64,000 nucleotides of DNA from Sipunculus nudus (Eukaryota > Annelida > Sipuncula > Golfingiida > Sipunculidae): positions 36,705,676 to 36,769,675 of the forward strand of contig CM049311.1 in NCBI GenBank assembly GCA_026874595.1, read 5' to 3'. The first letter of the stretch is position 1, and every line of letters starts with the position of its first letter. The notes under the pieces were generated by a model. The model did not search any database, was not told the origin of the DNA, and was given only the letters and a program-made list of their open reading frames with translations. Shown here one piece after another: positions 1 to 12,089 of this stretch. The translations under genes were made by a program, and so were the position numbers.

Positions 1-624
1 ACGCAGCTAATGCCGATGTGCTGGTGTGTGTGTAAACAACAGATTACTTGCATTCGACGCACAGACATGCCACAACCATGCACTATTTGGCCAGTCGAGT
101 ACTTTCGGCCGAAAGAGGTTGGGCGAAGGTATTATATCTTAGATCTCAAGCGTTTCGTGACAGTTTCATATGTTAGTAAATCCTTACCAAACTAGAGTTT
201 TCTCCTTTAAACAGTTTTGTTGATGATCGAGACCGATCTTTTCTGCCATACTATAGGTCATGTAGTGGGGGATAAATATGTCCCGAGGGGCTACATGAAT
301 CACCCGTATGCAGGCAGGAAAAAATAATAAATTTTCTGGATAAACCAAGATATGTCAATAAATAGATTCCTTCGGACACGTAGGGCATTATTTTTTTTTT
401 CAGTTTTTCATTGCATTTTGATAACATTGTATCTGAATGCTGTATAGTTAAACATCGCGGGCTGCAGTCTAAACAGTACGAAAGACTGATAAACCTGTGA
501 TATCATAAAGATATCACATTAAACATTCAGAGGATGAACATAATAAACTGCGTAATAGCAGTGCTTCTCTCCCGCATCCCGGGTGCAGCATTTCAGAATT
601 CCCCTTCTAAAGATTTACTTAATA

Positions 625-745
625 AAATGATTTTAGATTACCCCCGTAACTTGAAATCTTTGTAAGAATACCATCCGGTACTTGAAATTGTTTTCAAATT
701 ACCCCCGTATCTTGAAATCGTTTTCAGATTATCCAAAACTCTCAC
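625..745 (+). repeat. ~30-bp minisatellite, about 3 copies (U1)
   Basis: Degenerate repeat built on CCCCCGTAACTTGAAATCG followed by TTTTCAGATTA. The same locus in the other units has 6-9 copies, so this is the shortest allele. Confidence 0.85.
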
Positions 746-2467
746 AATTTATGTACCATATGAAGGGCGAGGAAAAGTTCGAATATTGATGACCTTGACA
801 CAGTTTTTGAGGTCACATTTGCTCAAATGAATTTAGGGCAATTAATTTGACATACAGTCGCTATACTCTCACCATGGATACAAACATTAGTTCACACGTA
901 TTTAAAAAAAATGTTTTGCAGCTACCTCCGAGGGAGGCGGAGGACAAACTGCATATATTCCAATAATTAACATATTTGCTACATTATCGAAGTCCATTTT
1001 TTACACGATCTGGACTAGTTTCTAGATCTTGACCTGGATAAACAAGACTGATCTAGCCGGGCATTTTCCTGTCAATTTATCAATGAGCATGGCCGTCTAC
1101 AAACGGCTAATGAAGTCACTATCGGCTGTCACATGTCCGTATGATCGTAGTGTTTGTTATCCCCCAGTGTTTATTTCAGCCATGTCCTTTTTTTCCTAGT
1201 TTTTGTTCCGCCCGTCATTTCGGCTGTCTGTCTGGGGGTTTGATCTTCGTTCGCTTCCGTGAATGTCGGTCTTTAAGGCCAGATGGTCTTGTCATGTTGC
1301 ACCATGATGCAGACCTTTACTGGAGCAAATTGCCAGTCAGGTGGAATGGTATTTTTGGCAGAATATTTGTAGCGTTGGGCTTGAATTAGTTTTTTGGTTA
1401 AAGTTATGCAGGGCCCAGGGCATAGGTAGTGTCTATCCGTACGACCGTTGTACATACAAGATTGGATTTTACACTAAATATCCTACTTGCTCATCATATA
1501 TTAACCTTACGTCTTAGAAGAAATATTTGATGGGAAATTGATACATAACGCGCCCGTACGGTTAAGTATTACAAGAGACAGTTGTGCTCATAGCCTCGGC
1601 CGAAGTGCAGTCGCAATGAACCTATTTGTGCATATATAAATGAAAATCATCCCTGGAATGAGTTTGCAAAAATGTTCGTATACATTTCCGCAATAAATAC
1701 ATATATTGTGTCATATTCTCATTCATTATTGATATTTTTATTAAAAAAGTATGTATGAAAAACTCGAGATAAATTAAATGGCATTTGTCTCTGGCCTTCA
1801 TCAGCTCTATAGGCCTAATTAAGTTGCATTTTATGTATATATGATATTAAAGTGCGACTCGGTGTATTAACAATAAGAACAGTTACTCTCGGTTTGTGAT
1901 CCATTTAGTACACAATAGGACAGTATTTAATCATTTATGCAAATTACAAATCATTAAAAAAATTACAAATGTTATCACAGAAAAAACTTTCAGGGTATTC
2001 TCCTTCGGTCAGTCTAAATTTAATGAAAATTTCTACTTTAATAATTGTTTTTTAAACTACGTGTACGGTGTTTTATCTACTCTGATATCTAAATGCAAAT
2101 TTCCTGTTACCATTATAATCAATAGCCAGACATCTCATGCATAACAAATAGCGGATTATTATATACTTACATATAATATGACAATGTTAAAATGAAACAT
2201 GTAAAATTCTAACAAATTCCAAAAACATCTTTATATTGGAAAACTTACTTACATTAGATATTAAATTTTAGAAATCTCAGTTGGCCGTTATAATCCGTGC
2301 ATAGTCTCATTCAAGAAAAACAACTTGGAAAATCATTTTAAGTAATCTTGTTCTCGGGCAGATATTACCACTACTGAACTTAGAATGATTCTGTTGACCA
2401 GGTCGATGGGCTTAAATATATACTTTCTTTCTATTGTAACATTTTAATGCTTGCTCAACTTCGTACT

Positions 2468-2690
2468 AAATACATCTGCAGATTTCCATTTCGGTGTAGG
2501 ACTACATGACAGAGCGGTTACCCACGATTATTCCGGCGACATTAGGATCGGTGTAACGCACCTGCGGGACCTGACTGAGGCCGGACCGTGACCAATTTCA
2601 CGCCACCTCTACTTACGATCCTTTGGCTTTGAGCCCTATATACACTACCCCTGAACCACAGAGACCCAAATACCTTCTTTCCTGGTCGGT
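2468..2690 (-). mobile_element. SINE-A, tRNA-derived, missing its box B (U1)
   Basis: On the minus strand a tRNA-like head (GTGGTTCAGGGGTAGTG...) is followed by a body and by a 3' region ending GAAATGGAAATCTGCAGATG. Compared with U2, 14 bp including the box-B-like GTTCGGATCCC are deleted (near 2610), so this copy could not use an internal pol III promoter. Confidence 0.6.
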
Positions 2691-3931
2691 CACAGCTCAT
2701 CCTCCAAGTCGTGACAATGGTTGTGACAGATAAAAAACCATCTACCAAATGTATATCTTAAGAACACATGAGCCCGGGCGTGTCAGGTGCGTAGTCATTT
2801 TTCTATTTTTATTTTTTTACTCAATACTACTCCGAGCCGTGAAATCTGATCATGACATGCTATCGCTGTATATCATGTTACTATGAAACTGCTTCACTAT
2901 CAGGTACAGAACTGATGAGGATACTTTATATGCAGGTGATCCCAAGTAGATAAAACTTCTACACTCAGTCTAAGACACAATATTGTTCGAATCCAGGCCA
3001 GTCAAGTCCGAATCCTTGGTGTTCTAGTTCCTGTCATAATTATCTTTATCTAAAACACGTTTTAATGGGAATCTATATTATTATTGACGGTGCAGCCACT
3101 CGACTGTTGTCACGGAACAACTATACGGTCATTTATCGGAAATGCCCGTTTTTTGGTCTTGAAACGTCGAAGACGATTTCAAGTGTGTCCTTTGGATGTC
3201 TTTCTCCACAATGTCCCATGCATCTTGAGAAATTTTATAATCATTTGCGTAGGGGTTTATTATCCATGTGCCATCTTTGAGAAACTAGTATCGTGTACCA
3301 AGCAAGGGAATTCGCTTCTTGGAAAGCCAGATTGTCAAATATGCGGGTATGTTCAATATTCATATATGTAAACCTTTTAACAGATACACATGGATTTGTT
3401 CGTCATATAGGAACAGTTCACTGTTAAGATTATACAAATTAGATATTAAATCATATGACGTCATTCGAAAATACAATTTATATAACGTTTATTTTAATGT
3501 GATTATTGACATAATTTATTGATTTATTTATTTTTATTTGTATATATTACCACTTTATGGATTTATTTTTATGCGAGTAATACGCGTACTGTTTCCAGAT
3601 GATCAATCCTATAAAACTGTCAATGCATACTCGTACGAAGGAAAATGATATACAGTACCTTCAATCTAGCAATTGTTAAAAAATTTATATTTGCAGGAAG
3701 CGCATCGCTATCATTCAGAACCGATGGATGAATAAAACATAAATATACTTGAAACAAGCAATTGTAAAAGGTATTACTTATATTTCGGTCATTTTAGCTG
3801 CACACTTTCCAATTTGAAACAAAACTACGAAAACATCGCTCACGGCTCCCGCGGGGGCAAATTTGAGCAAGGAACATATTCATTTCCGTGACAACTATTA
3901 CATACAGGAAGTGCAACACCCTGACCCCGTG

Positions 3932-5843
3932 ACCTTGTTAGGTAATTGTAACTTTTCTGTGCTTTTAGCTTCTGAGGTCTAGCATCTCTGTACATTTACA
4001 CTTTCCCTTAGTCAGTTTAATGTCCAATTGCAGAATGCTTGGGAAACTTGTATTTTATACCATCTGCTTCATTAAGTGAACATACATTTTTTGAGAATAC
4101 ACAACTTCTTAATATTATTACTGAACAGTTTAAAACAGCATTCTTTGTAATATTGCCAGCAATTTTTATTACCTGTGCATGAATATTTTCTTTAAGATTT
4201 GGATGGACAAGAGTGTTTCCTCTGGTAAAACACACACAATTCCATTTACTATCGGTTCTTTTTATCTTATGTGCAAGGTTCAGTTCGATCTACAATTTTG
4301 CATCCTGTGCACTTGAAGAAATATTATTTCAATAAATGAAGCTAATATTTCTTATAACTAATAATTATTACATTTATTAAGTGTGCATCATGTAAGCAAA
4401 CGAAGTATTTGATGACAACACTTGGAAATGTAAAGTCAATGTAAGCTTATATTGGTAAGGATCATAAACCATATTACCAATGTAGCAAGTAAATGTCAAA
4501 CTGTACATGTGTCCACAGGTGTCCAGATTCTGTCATGAACCATCACCACAGTACAAAGATAGTATATACGAGGTTAGAACGTCATCGATGTCTAAATGGC
4601 ATAATGGTGAAATCTAGCCACAAAACAAGATTTGAGAGTGATTTGCTCTAGTGTCTTAACGATAGGTTTCTGATGTCTTTCTCACAACACACCAATTTTT
4701 TCATTTGGATTACCTCATTCTCATTCAAAAGAAAGTGATACCAACAGGCCTAAGTCTATAATTCTGAAAGAAAGCAAAGCATACAGCATAATGTTGTGAG
4801 CCTCTAATTATGTACTGAGCCTTCATGCAAGCAAAGAGTCTGGAAGTTGCATCATCACCTCAAGGCAAAAGAACAATTAAAATATAAACAAAAAAATTCT
4901 TTAACATAGATTGTACGACTGGTTATAATAACACCTACAATGCACTTTCCATTGGTCGGACGGCAAAGTAGTGGATGGAATCAGAGGACAAGAAAAAAAA
5001 CAACCGACTCTGTACGGACCACTACAACCCACTCTAATAGCAACTACGGAGATAGAAACTTGTTTGCAAGTGAAGAGAGCCGAGCGTTTTACCAATCGAC
5101 TGTCCCTTTCATTACATTAAAAAAAAACATAGTGTTTAAATACATAAAATAAACAAATATATTAAATCACAGCAGGGTAGTCAACAAATACGTTTTACCG
5201 TTAGATGTGCTAGTAAAAAGGGCAATTTTAGCACAACTGTAATACCCACAAAATCAGATTTCATTCACACATTCATGATACAGACCTCAAACCACTTGAA
5301 ATGCATTCTAGTACAAATATAACCGGCTTTACTGATATTTATATTTCAGTGGCCATCTTGGCCGCCATCTTTAATTTTTAACCAAGACATGGTGAATCCG
5401 CTCGGCTCCATATCTGAACGTATAGAGTTTGGTCTGGAAAATTATTATGCCAAGTTTCATTGTTATCTCATCATTTTGCACAATTCTTCTCAATATGCAG
5501 CTTAACCGATGCACTAATGAGAATATTACCAAATTCTGGATAAAAAACAGCTACAGAGTATTCGAAGAGGTTAAAAACCTCAAAAATTGAATGTCTCAGC
5601 CAAAAAAAAAACATAATATTAGAGTATTTGTAATGTTTTCTGGGGACATAATAACTCAAGTTATTTACATTATTTAATCAAAGATGGCCGCCATCTTTGA
5701 TTTTGGTCCAGATAATTTGTTTTCAGCTTGGCCCTATATCTGAAATTCATTAATAAGCTCCAAAGAATACTTTTGCCAACGTTCAGGCTTCTTTCAGTTT
5801 TTGCACAATTCCTCCTAATATTGGAGCTTAACCGCTGGGCTAA
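3932..5843. mobile_element. Remnant of the 3.3-kb inverted-end element (U1)
   Basis: Matches U3 23646-25532 at high identity and ends at the same right flank (AAGGCCTCTTT). The left 1.4 kb of the element and about 450 bp of host unit between the 13444-type position and the insertion site are deleted, joining GTGACCTTG directly to TTAGGTAATTG. The two subterminal blocks are at about 5276-5515 and 5650-5843. A 72-codon frame on the minus strand (4017-4235) is shared with U3 but matches nothing I recognise. Confidence 0.7.
4925..5118 (-). mobile_element. SINE-C copy inside the U1 element remnant
   Basis: Read on the minus strand it starts near 5115 with GGACAGTCGATTGGTAAAAC GCTCGGCT (tRNA-like head) and contains GAGTGGGTTGTAGTGG and, near the far end, CCATCCACTACTTTGCCG. 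Same family as 23035-23215, 24636-24827 and 58975-59137. Confidence 0.45.
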
Positions 5844-6648
5844 GGCCTCTTTAAATAACAAAAAATGTATGCTGCAGGACCCGATTTATAATGAGATCAT
5901 TTTCCAAGAGCAGCATAACATCCTCATCAGAAACTAAGAGAAATAAACCTGTCAGGGTTCGAAAAGGGCGCTGGGATGTGACACGGTAGTACCCCGAGGA
6001 CAGCGTGTGGAGTGAGTTTGGTGCCAGGGTGACTTGTCTCGGCAAGGAATACAGCGGAATAACATTTTTTACACCACGTCTAAATTCTCAAATTATATTA
6101 GTATTCAATGAATGCTGCGTATCAGGTGATGCATACCATACGGGGTCTAATATGATATTAAAAAAAGACTTTCGGGCTGACTTTAAAGAAGGAGATGATC
6201 AATGGAATTATTCCTAAGTTCACGAAAGAAAAATGGAAACTCCGTACTTGTTTTCAGATTATAAACTGTGTCTTACGCTGAAGGCCTCCGGTGGTTATTA
6301 AAAACATCCGGTCTAGACGTAGGGATTCCATAAATAAACAAGACTGTGGCTTCACAAGGCAGGACTAATTGTCCCATTACCGACGTAGGAGTACATACTG
6401 TTAATGTGTCATGTGAGACGGAAAGAGGGATATATCAGGCCATATTTTCCCGTTATGTTTTACCTATTTAAGCCTACTACTGTAACTCTTATTTAACGAC
6501 CCTTGTGGAAATAATTTTACAGAGATCCCTTAGGTATGATTTTCATGAAAATGTTTCGATTTTAATGATTCCAGTTTGTCCGAACAACAAGTTTGCGATG
6601 TTCATTATTGTTGTCTACGTCAGGAGGGAAAGCGTGCATCCCTGTTCG

Positions 6649-6716
6649 GGTGTGTGGGTGCGTGTGTGTGTCTGTGGGTGGTGGGGGGGGGGGGGTACGT
6701 GTCTGTGTGTGTGTTT
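6649..6716 (+). repeat. GT-rich and poly-G tract (U1)
   Basis: GTGTGTGG/GTGCGTGTGTG followed by a run of 14 G and another (TG)n. The same locus is shorter in U2 (15885-15925), and G-run length differs among U1, U3 and U4. Open frames over this tract are simple-sequence artefacts. Confidence 0.9.
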
Positions 6717-6773
6717 GTTCACAACACAATCATGAACATAATCTCATTAAATTTTCAGGAGATGTCGGGTATT

Positions 6774-6965
6774 TTTTTAAATATTTTTTTTAGTGGAGAA
6801 TGTGGACTTATCTAATTCTTAACCTAAGCATGTACATCTGCTTATTGGTTTTCACTTCGGTTTGGGACTACTTGACAGGGCGGTAGCACTCGCATCCTAT
6901 CATTTTTATTTTGTATCCCATTTTGTCACCCACGCCCGGTGTCTATCGCACATGCAAGAACCCCC
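6774..6965 (-). mobile_element. SINE-B, head deleted (U1)
   Basis: The left target sequence ATGTCGGGTATT (6762-6773) and the poly-T (poly-A on the minus strand) are present, but the tRNA-related head and the right target copy were removed by the deletion that joins AAGAACCCCCC to TATTTATAAAGATG near 6966. Confidence 0.62.
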
Positions 6966-7762
6966 CTATTTATAAAGATGCTGAGTGAAGGGAGGGCTTT
7001 GACATTACCTTGTGTCCCCGTATAGGGCAAAATCCAGGTTCCAACCACTAGCAATATAAACATATAAACAGCAGATACATAGGTTGCACCACTCAATTTG
7101 AGCTTTAGAGAACAAAAGACGTGTTGTTCTTTTCGAAAAGTGAGACCACTAGATATTGCAAGCCACTGGTGTTTTAACGCTGAGACGCTTAAAAGACACC
7201 CTTAGACATGCATATTGATTTTTTGGTTATTTCTCTAGACTATATATGATTCTTTTCTAAACTTTTTTTTAAAAGATGTTTGATATAAATACCTTTATTT
7301 TAAACCATGTATCGAAAACAATGTATGGTTCATCCATATTTGAAAGGCCTATTCCCGAGTGAAACGACAAAACACCTAAGACTTGTTACGAAAAGTAGGG
7401 ACAAGCTATCGTTTCTAATAAAAACATATCCTCACATTTTATAATGCATCAGACATGACAGATAGACGATAAAACGTTTGGTTATGAGTTTCTTTACTGT
7501 TTATGAATATCGAAACAAAGATGCAATAATTTAATGGATTTTTTTTATTTTCTAGGTGTCTAGTTTCTTGTAATTTGGCTTCTTTCTCTTGGTGACTGTC
7601 TGCTTGACGCACTGACTGTGCTGTCTGATTGGTTCTGCCGGCTTGCCGTCTGGGCTGGTTTTGCTGTAATGCTGAAGTTCTTGAATGTCTCGATTGTTAC
7701 CTGGGCTCGTCAGTCATACCACAGCAGAGGAGGGAGAGTGTAGAAATTGAAGCGCAGGCTTT

Positions 7763-7793
7763 TATTATTATTAATATTATTATTATTTTTATA
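7763..7793. repeat. (ATT)n microsatellite (U1)
   Basis: TTATTATTATTAATATTATTATTATTTTT; also at 18097-18125 (U2) and 28801-28828 (U3). Confidence 0.9.
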
Positions 7794-7863
7794 CTAAGTT
7801 TATATAGCGTTTTTCCATTCATATATCCTATGCAAAAGCTTTATATACCAATAATAAATACCA

Positions 7864-8020
7864 AATCTCGAGATATCGACTTAACATCTCGAGATCTCGA
7901 GATAAATATTTTTTTCTGCTATTTTTTTGGGTTAAAATTTGTGTAGAGATCTCGAGATGTTTGGTCGAGATCTTGTGATGTCAAGTCGAGATCTCGAGAT
8001 ATTATCTCGAGATAAATATT
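7864..8020. repeat. Cluster of ATCTCGAGAT palindromes (U1)
   Basis: Six CTCGAG hexamers in about 155 bp, mostly inside the decamer ATCTCGAGAT or the longer CATCTCGAGATCTCGAGATA. It ends immediately left of the palindrome-phased element. Confidence 0.88.
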
Positions 8021-9383
8021 TGTATCCGCCAAATTTTTGCGGATACTATGTTTTTGACCGGGTTCCGCCGCCGCCGCCGTATTCGTTTCCGGAGAACTCC
8101 TCTGAGACTACTGGACTGATTTTCCCGAAACTTACACCAATTATCGGGTCACATGAGAACTGGTGCTTAACCAATTTGCGTTGACCTCTGACCTTTCCTC
8201 TCTGTCCAGCATCCTTTTGTGCGTCTGTTTCCACACATAAACCCACATATCTCGGGAACCGTTTGACCGATCAGGAAAAAGAAATGTACAAATGTAGCCC
8301 TTAGATAGCTTTATAACATACACAAAAAATTGTGGCGCCACCTGCAACCATGTTTGCACAGATTCACCACAGAAAATCACTCATATCTCTGCAGTGGTTT
8401 GACTAATTTACCTGAGATTCGCGTTATGTATACATCCTGGATAGCTTTATTGATTTTATGATACATGGCGCCACCTACATTCACGTTCACGCTGCAGACA
8501 TCCACAATTATATCTCAGGACTGGATTGGCGTATCTTCATGTAAAATTGCATGTAAATAGATCTCACACAGCTCTAAATTATACGCAAAACTGGTGGCGC
8601 CACCTGCAATCATGTTTGCACAGCGTCCGTCTGTTTGTCTGCAGGTTTATACATCCTGGACAGCTTTCTTGATTTAAAGACAGGTGGCGCCACCTACATT
8701 CTTGTTTACGCCGAAGACATCCAAGCTCATATCTCGGGAACCGTTAGACCGATTGGGCTAAAATTCTGCATGTGTATAAATCACACACAGCTCTAAAATT
8801 ATCATACACAAAACTGGAGGGAACACCTGCAACCATTTTTGCACAGCGTCCGTCTGTTTGTCTGCCGTGGGCCAAAATCACTTATCCGCTTAAAATGTTG
8901 CGTGTTTATACATCTTGGATAGCTTTCTCGATTTTTTTGGCAAGTGAGGTGGCGCCACCTACATTTATGTTAACGCTGCACACATTCAGACATATATATC
9001 TCAGGACTGGTTGGACATATCCCTCTCAAATTTTGCATGTGTATAGATCTCACATAGCTCTTAATCATACAGAATGGGCGCCACCTGCCACTATATTTGC
9101 ACAAGTCCTTCTGTTTGTCTGCTGTGGGATAAAATCACTCATATACATGTAGTGGTTTGACTTATCTACCTAAAATGTTGCACAAATATACAACTTGGAC
9201 AGCTTTCTGGATTTTGTGGTAGGTGGCGCAACCTATATACACATTTCGGCTGCAGACATCCATGCTAATATGCATCACACCTCACTCTATTTCCCCTTGC
9301 CACTCAATCTATGCCTCACTTCACCCGTTCCACTCTGATTTTGGCGGATACAGGTAGTCGCTTGTCGACTACCCGTATTCTTG
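8021..9383 (+). mobile_element. Helentron-like element with GGTGGCGCCACCT-phased core (U1)
   Basis: Left: GTATCCGCCAAAT (8022-8034), itself part of a hairpin with GCGGATAC (8039-8046). Right: the same motif inverted, TTTTGGCGGATAC (9339-9351), then an 8-bp-stem hairpin GGTAGTCG-CTTGT-CGACTACC (9353-9373), then CGTATTCTTG (CTAG in U2 and U5) and a T. Subterminal inverted repeats, a 3' hairpin and a CTAG/T end are the published hallmarks of Helentron-type non-autonomous elements. Core: GGTGGCGCCACCT or variants at 8332, 8465, 8593, 8683, ~8814, 8948, 9074, 9222, alternating two different half-units of about 130 bp. No protein coding seen. Confidence 0.6.
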
Positions 9384-10202
9384 TTTCTTTTCCTGTGTCC
9401 CAAATCAGCCACCGTAGGTAGTATATCTTGTATCTGAAATATTAGTCATGACAGTTCAACCTGAACGTTGTTTTCATAACCTGTTGTGGCAACAGGATAA
9501 GTGGTTTCGGTGTAATACGTCGTCATGTTTAACTGATATTTCGTCGATGTTAAGTGCATTTGTATGAGCCATGACGCAGCTGATCCCGAGGTGCTGCTGT
9601 TGTGTGTAAACAACAGATTACTTGCGTCCGACGCACAGACATGCCACAACCGTGCAGTATTTGGCCAGTTGAGCACTTTTTGCCGAAAGAAGTTGGGCGA
9701 AGGGATTATTCTTAGATCTCAAGCGTTTCGTGACGCCTTCATATGTTAGTAAATCTTTACCCAACTAGATTTATCTCTTTTAAACAGAGTTTTCTTGATG
9801 GTCGAGACAGCTCTTTTCTGTCATACTTTAGATCATGGAGTGGGTGATATATATGTAGCAAGGGGCTACATGATGTCCCTTATGCAGGCACATAAAATAA
9901 TACATTTTCTTGGTAAATCAAGACATGTCAATAAAAAATTCCTACTTACACCTAGGGCATTGATCTTCTATTTTAGATTTCATTGCATTTTGATAACGTT
10001 GTATCTGAATGCCGTATAGTTAAACATCTCGGGCTGCAGTGTACCAACCGATATGTCTTAAACAGAACGAAAGACTAATAAAACTGCGATAAAATAAAGA
10101 TATGGCATAAAACATTCAGAAGATGAACATAATAAACTGCGTATCACAGTGCTTCTCTCCTCATCCCAGGTGTAGCGATTTTAGAATTCCCCCTCTAAAG
10201 AT

Positions 10203-10413
10203 TGCTGGGGGCAGTCGATTTCAGATTATCCCCCGTAACTTGAAAATGATTTGAGATTATCCCCGTAACTTGTTTTTCAGATTACCCCCTTTACTTGAAT
10301 TCGTTTTCAGATTACCCCCGTATCTTGAAATCGATTAAGATTACCCCGGTTATTTGAAATCAATCCCAGATAATCCCCATAATTTGAAATCGTTTTCAGA
10401 TTATCCAAAACCC
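10203..10413 (+). repeat. ~30-bp minisatellite, about 6-7 copies (U2)
   Basis: Same locus and motif as at 625-745. Copies differ mainly in the GTAACTTG / GTTATTTG / CTTTACTTG core. Confidence 0.88.
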
Positions 10414-10692
10414 TCACAATTGATGTACCCTATAAAGGGCGAGGAAAAGTTGGAATATTGATGACCTTGACGCTGTTTTTAGGTCACATTTGCTTAAATG
10501 AATTCAGGGCAATTAATTTGACTTACAAGCGCCATACTCTCACCATGAATACAAAACATTAATATTTTTAGTTTCATTATCGAAGTCCATTTTCACACGA
10601 TCTGGACTAGTTTTGCTAGAAAAGAAAAGACTATCTAGCCTGGCATTTTACTGTCAATTTATCAATAAGCATGGCCGTCTACAAACGAATGA

Positions 10693-10700
10693 TGACGTCA
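10693..10700. promoter_or_regulatory. CRE-like palindrome TGACGTCA, conserved position in U2-U6
   Basis: The full CREB/ATF-type palindrome occurs at the same place in five units (10693, 21096, 30572, 39825, 48294); U1 has a mutated version (GAAGTCAC near 1110). No transcript start or gene is seen next to it, so a regulatory role is only a possibility; conservation may simply reflect recent duplication. Confidence 0.2.
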
Positions 10701-11175
10701 CTACCGGCTGTCACATGTCCGTATGACTGCAGTGTTTGTTATCCCTTTAATTTCAGGCTTGTCCTTTTCCCCTGGTTTTTGTTCCGCCCGTCATCTCGGC
10801 TGTCTGTCTGGGCGTTTGATCTTTGTTCGCTTCCGTGAATGTCGGTCTTTAAGGCCAGATGGAAGTAGCTTCCAGTTCTGCAGTGCCCAGGGCAGAGGTA
10901 GTGTCTATCCGTACGACCGTCGTATAGACGGAAATATATCTTACGTTAAGTATTCTAATTGTTCATCATATATTTAACTAAGTGCGAGAAAAATAATATT
11001 TGATGGGAAATTGATATAAAAAGCGCCCGTACGGTTAGGTATTCAAAGAGACGGTCGTGCCGATTGCCTCGGCCGACGTGCAATCGCAATGACCCCTATT
11101 TGTGAATTTATAAATAAAAATCAGCTCTCAAATAGGTTTTCAAACATTTATGTTTGCATACATTTATGTAAAAAA

Positions 11176-11326
11176 TACAGAACCCTTACAATTACGACCA
11201 CCTTTGGAACTGACCAAAGTGGTCTTAATTTAGGGATTTTCGTATTTGTGATATTCTAAGTTACCTGAATCATATATTCGGGACCAGGCAAATATGGGGT
11301 GGTGGCAAGGCGGGGTTCCACTGTAC
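11176..11326 (+). mobile_element. TA-flanked MITE, internally shortened (U2)
   Basis: Ends are inverted: left CAGAACCC...GACCACC, right GG..CAAGGCGGGGTTCCACTG. Flanks are TA on both sides. It is about 25 bp shorter internally than the U4 copy. No coding capacity; a non-autonomous DNA transposon with a TA target, as in Tc1/mariner-type elements, is the likely class. Confidence 0.7.
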
Positions 11327-12089
11327 ATATATTTTGTCATAATGGATTTTTTATATAAAAAAGTATATATGAAAAACTCGAAATGAAGAGTTGATTTAAC
11401 TTTAAAATTAGACCACATTTTTCTCAGGCCTTCATCTGTTATATAGGGCTAAGTTGCATTTTATGTATATATGATATTTAAGTGCGACACGTTGTATTCA
11501 TCGAAATCTGAGCAGTTAATCTCGATATTTGTTTGATTTAGTGCATTGATAGGTCAGTATTTAATCATTTATGCAAATTACAAATCATTTTAAAAAATTA
11601 CAAATGCCATCACAAAAAAACTTTCAGGGGAATCTCCATTGGTCAGTCTAAATTTCTACTTTAATAATTGGTTTTAAGCTACGTGTAAGGCATTTAATCT
11701 ACTCCATCTGAATGCAAGTTTCCAGTAAGCATGATACTCCGTATGCCAGACCTCTCATGCATAACAAATAGCGGATTATTATATACTTACATATAATATG
11801 ACAATGTTAAAATTAAAAACATGTAAAATTCTACCAATTCCAAATACATCTTTACTTTGCAAAACTTACATTAGATATTAAATTTTAGAAATCTCAGTTG
11901 GCCGTTATATTCCGTGCATAGTCTCACTCAAGGAAAAACAACTTGGAAAATCATCTAAGTAATCTTGTTCTCGGGCAGATATTACAACTACTGAACTAAG
12001 AATGATTCTGTTGACCAGGTCGATGGGCTTAAATATATACTTTCTTTCTATTGTAACATTTTAATGCTCGCTCAACTTCGTACAAAATA

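Larger units (their letters stand above)
1..9573 (+). repeat. Tandem array unit U1 (window opens inside the array)
   Basis: Bases 1-70 match the sequence at 9574, 20011, 29373, 38590 and 47058, so the window starts inside a large tandem array; the unit start used here is an arbitrary phase point (ACGCAGCT). U1 is colinear with the other units but lacks the TA-flanked MITE near 1690, carries a remnant of the inverted-end element (3932-5843), and has lost about 1.3 kb just after 6965 relative to U3 (equivalent of 26655-28003). Blocks not listed separately (200-620, 750-2460, 2710-3930, 7000-7750) are conserved between units but show no coding signature. Boundaries are homology-based and approximate. 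Confidence 0.93.

Noticed and set aside
1141-1389. 82-codon frame that seems conserved in U1, U2, U3, U4 and U5
   Set aside because: U2-U4 share a ~98-bp deletion that changes the frame after codon ~48, U6 is read in a different frame, and substitutions do not favour third positions. Conservation is explained by recent duplication.
4017-4235. 72-codon minus-strand frame conserved in U1 and U3 as a transposase exon
   Set aside because: The two copies are nearly identical over all sequence, coding or not, because the element was duplicated; no motif of any transposase family is visible.
6505-6815. Glycine/cysteine/valine-rich frames over the GT and poly-G tract (also 26180-26514 and 35167-35470)
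   Set aside because: Simple-sequence artefacts; the tract length varies between units without keeping a frame.
9446-9676. 76-codon minus-strand frame repeated at the end of each unit as a small gene family
   Set aside because: A 10-bp indel in U3 and U5/U6 junction copies shifts the frame, and the opposite strand is equally open. It behaves as non-coding repeat.
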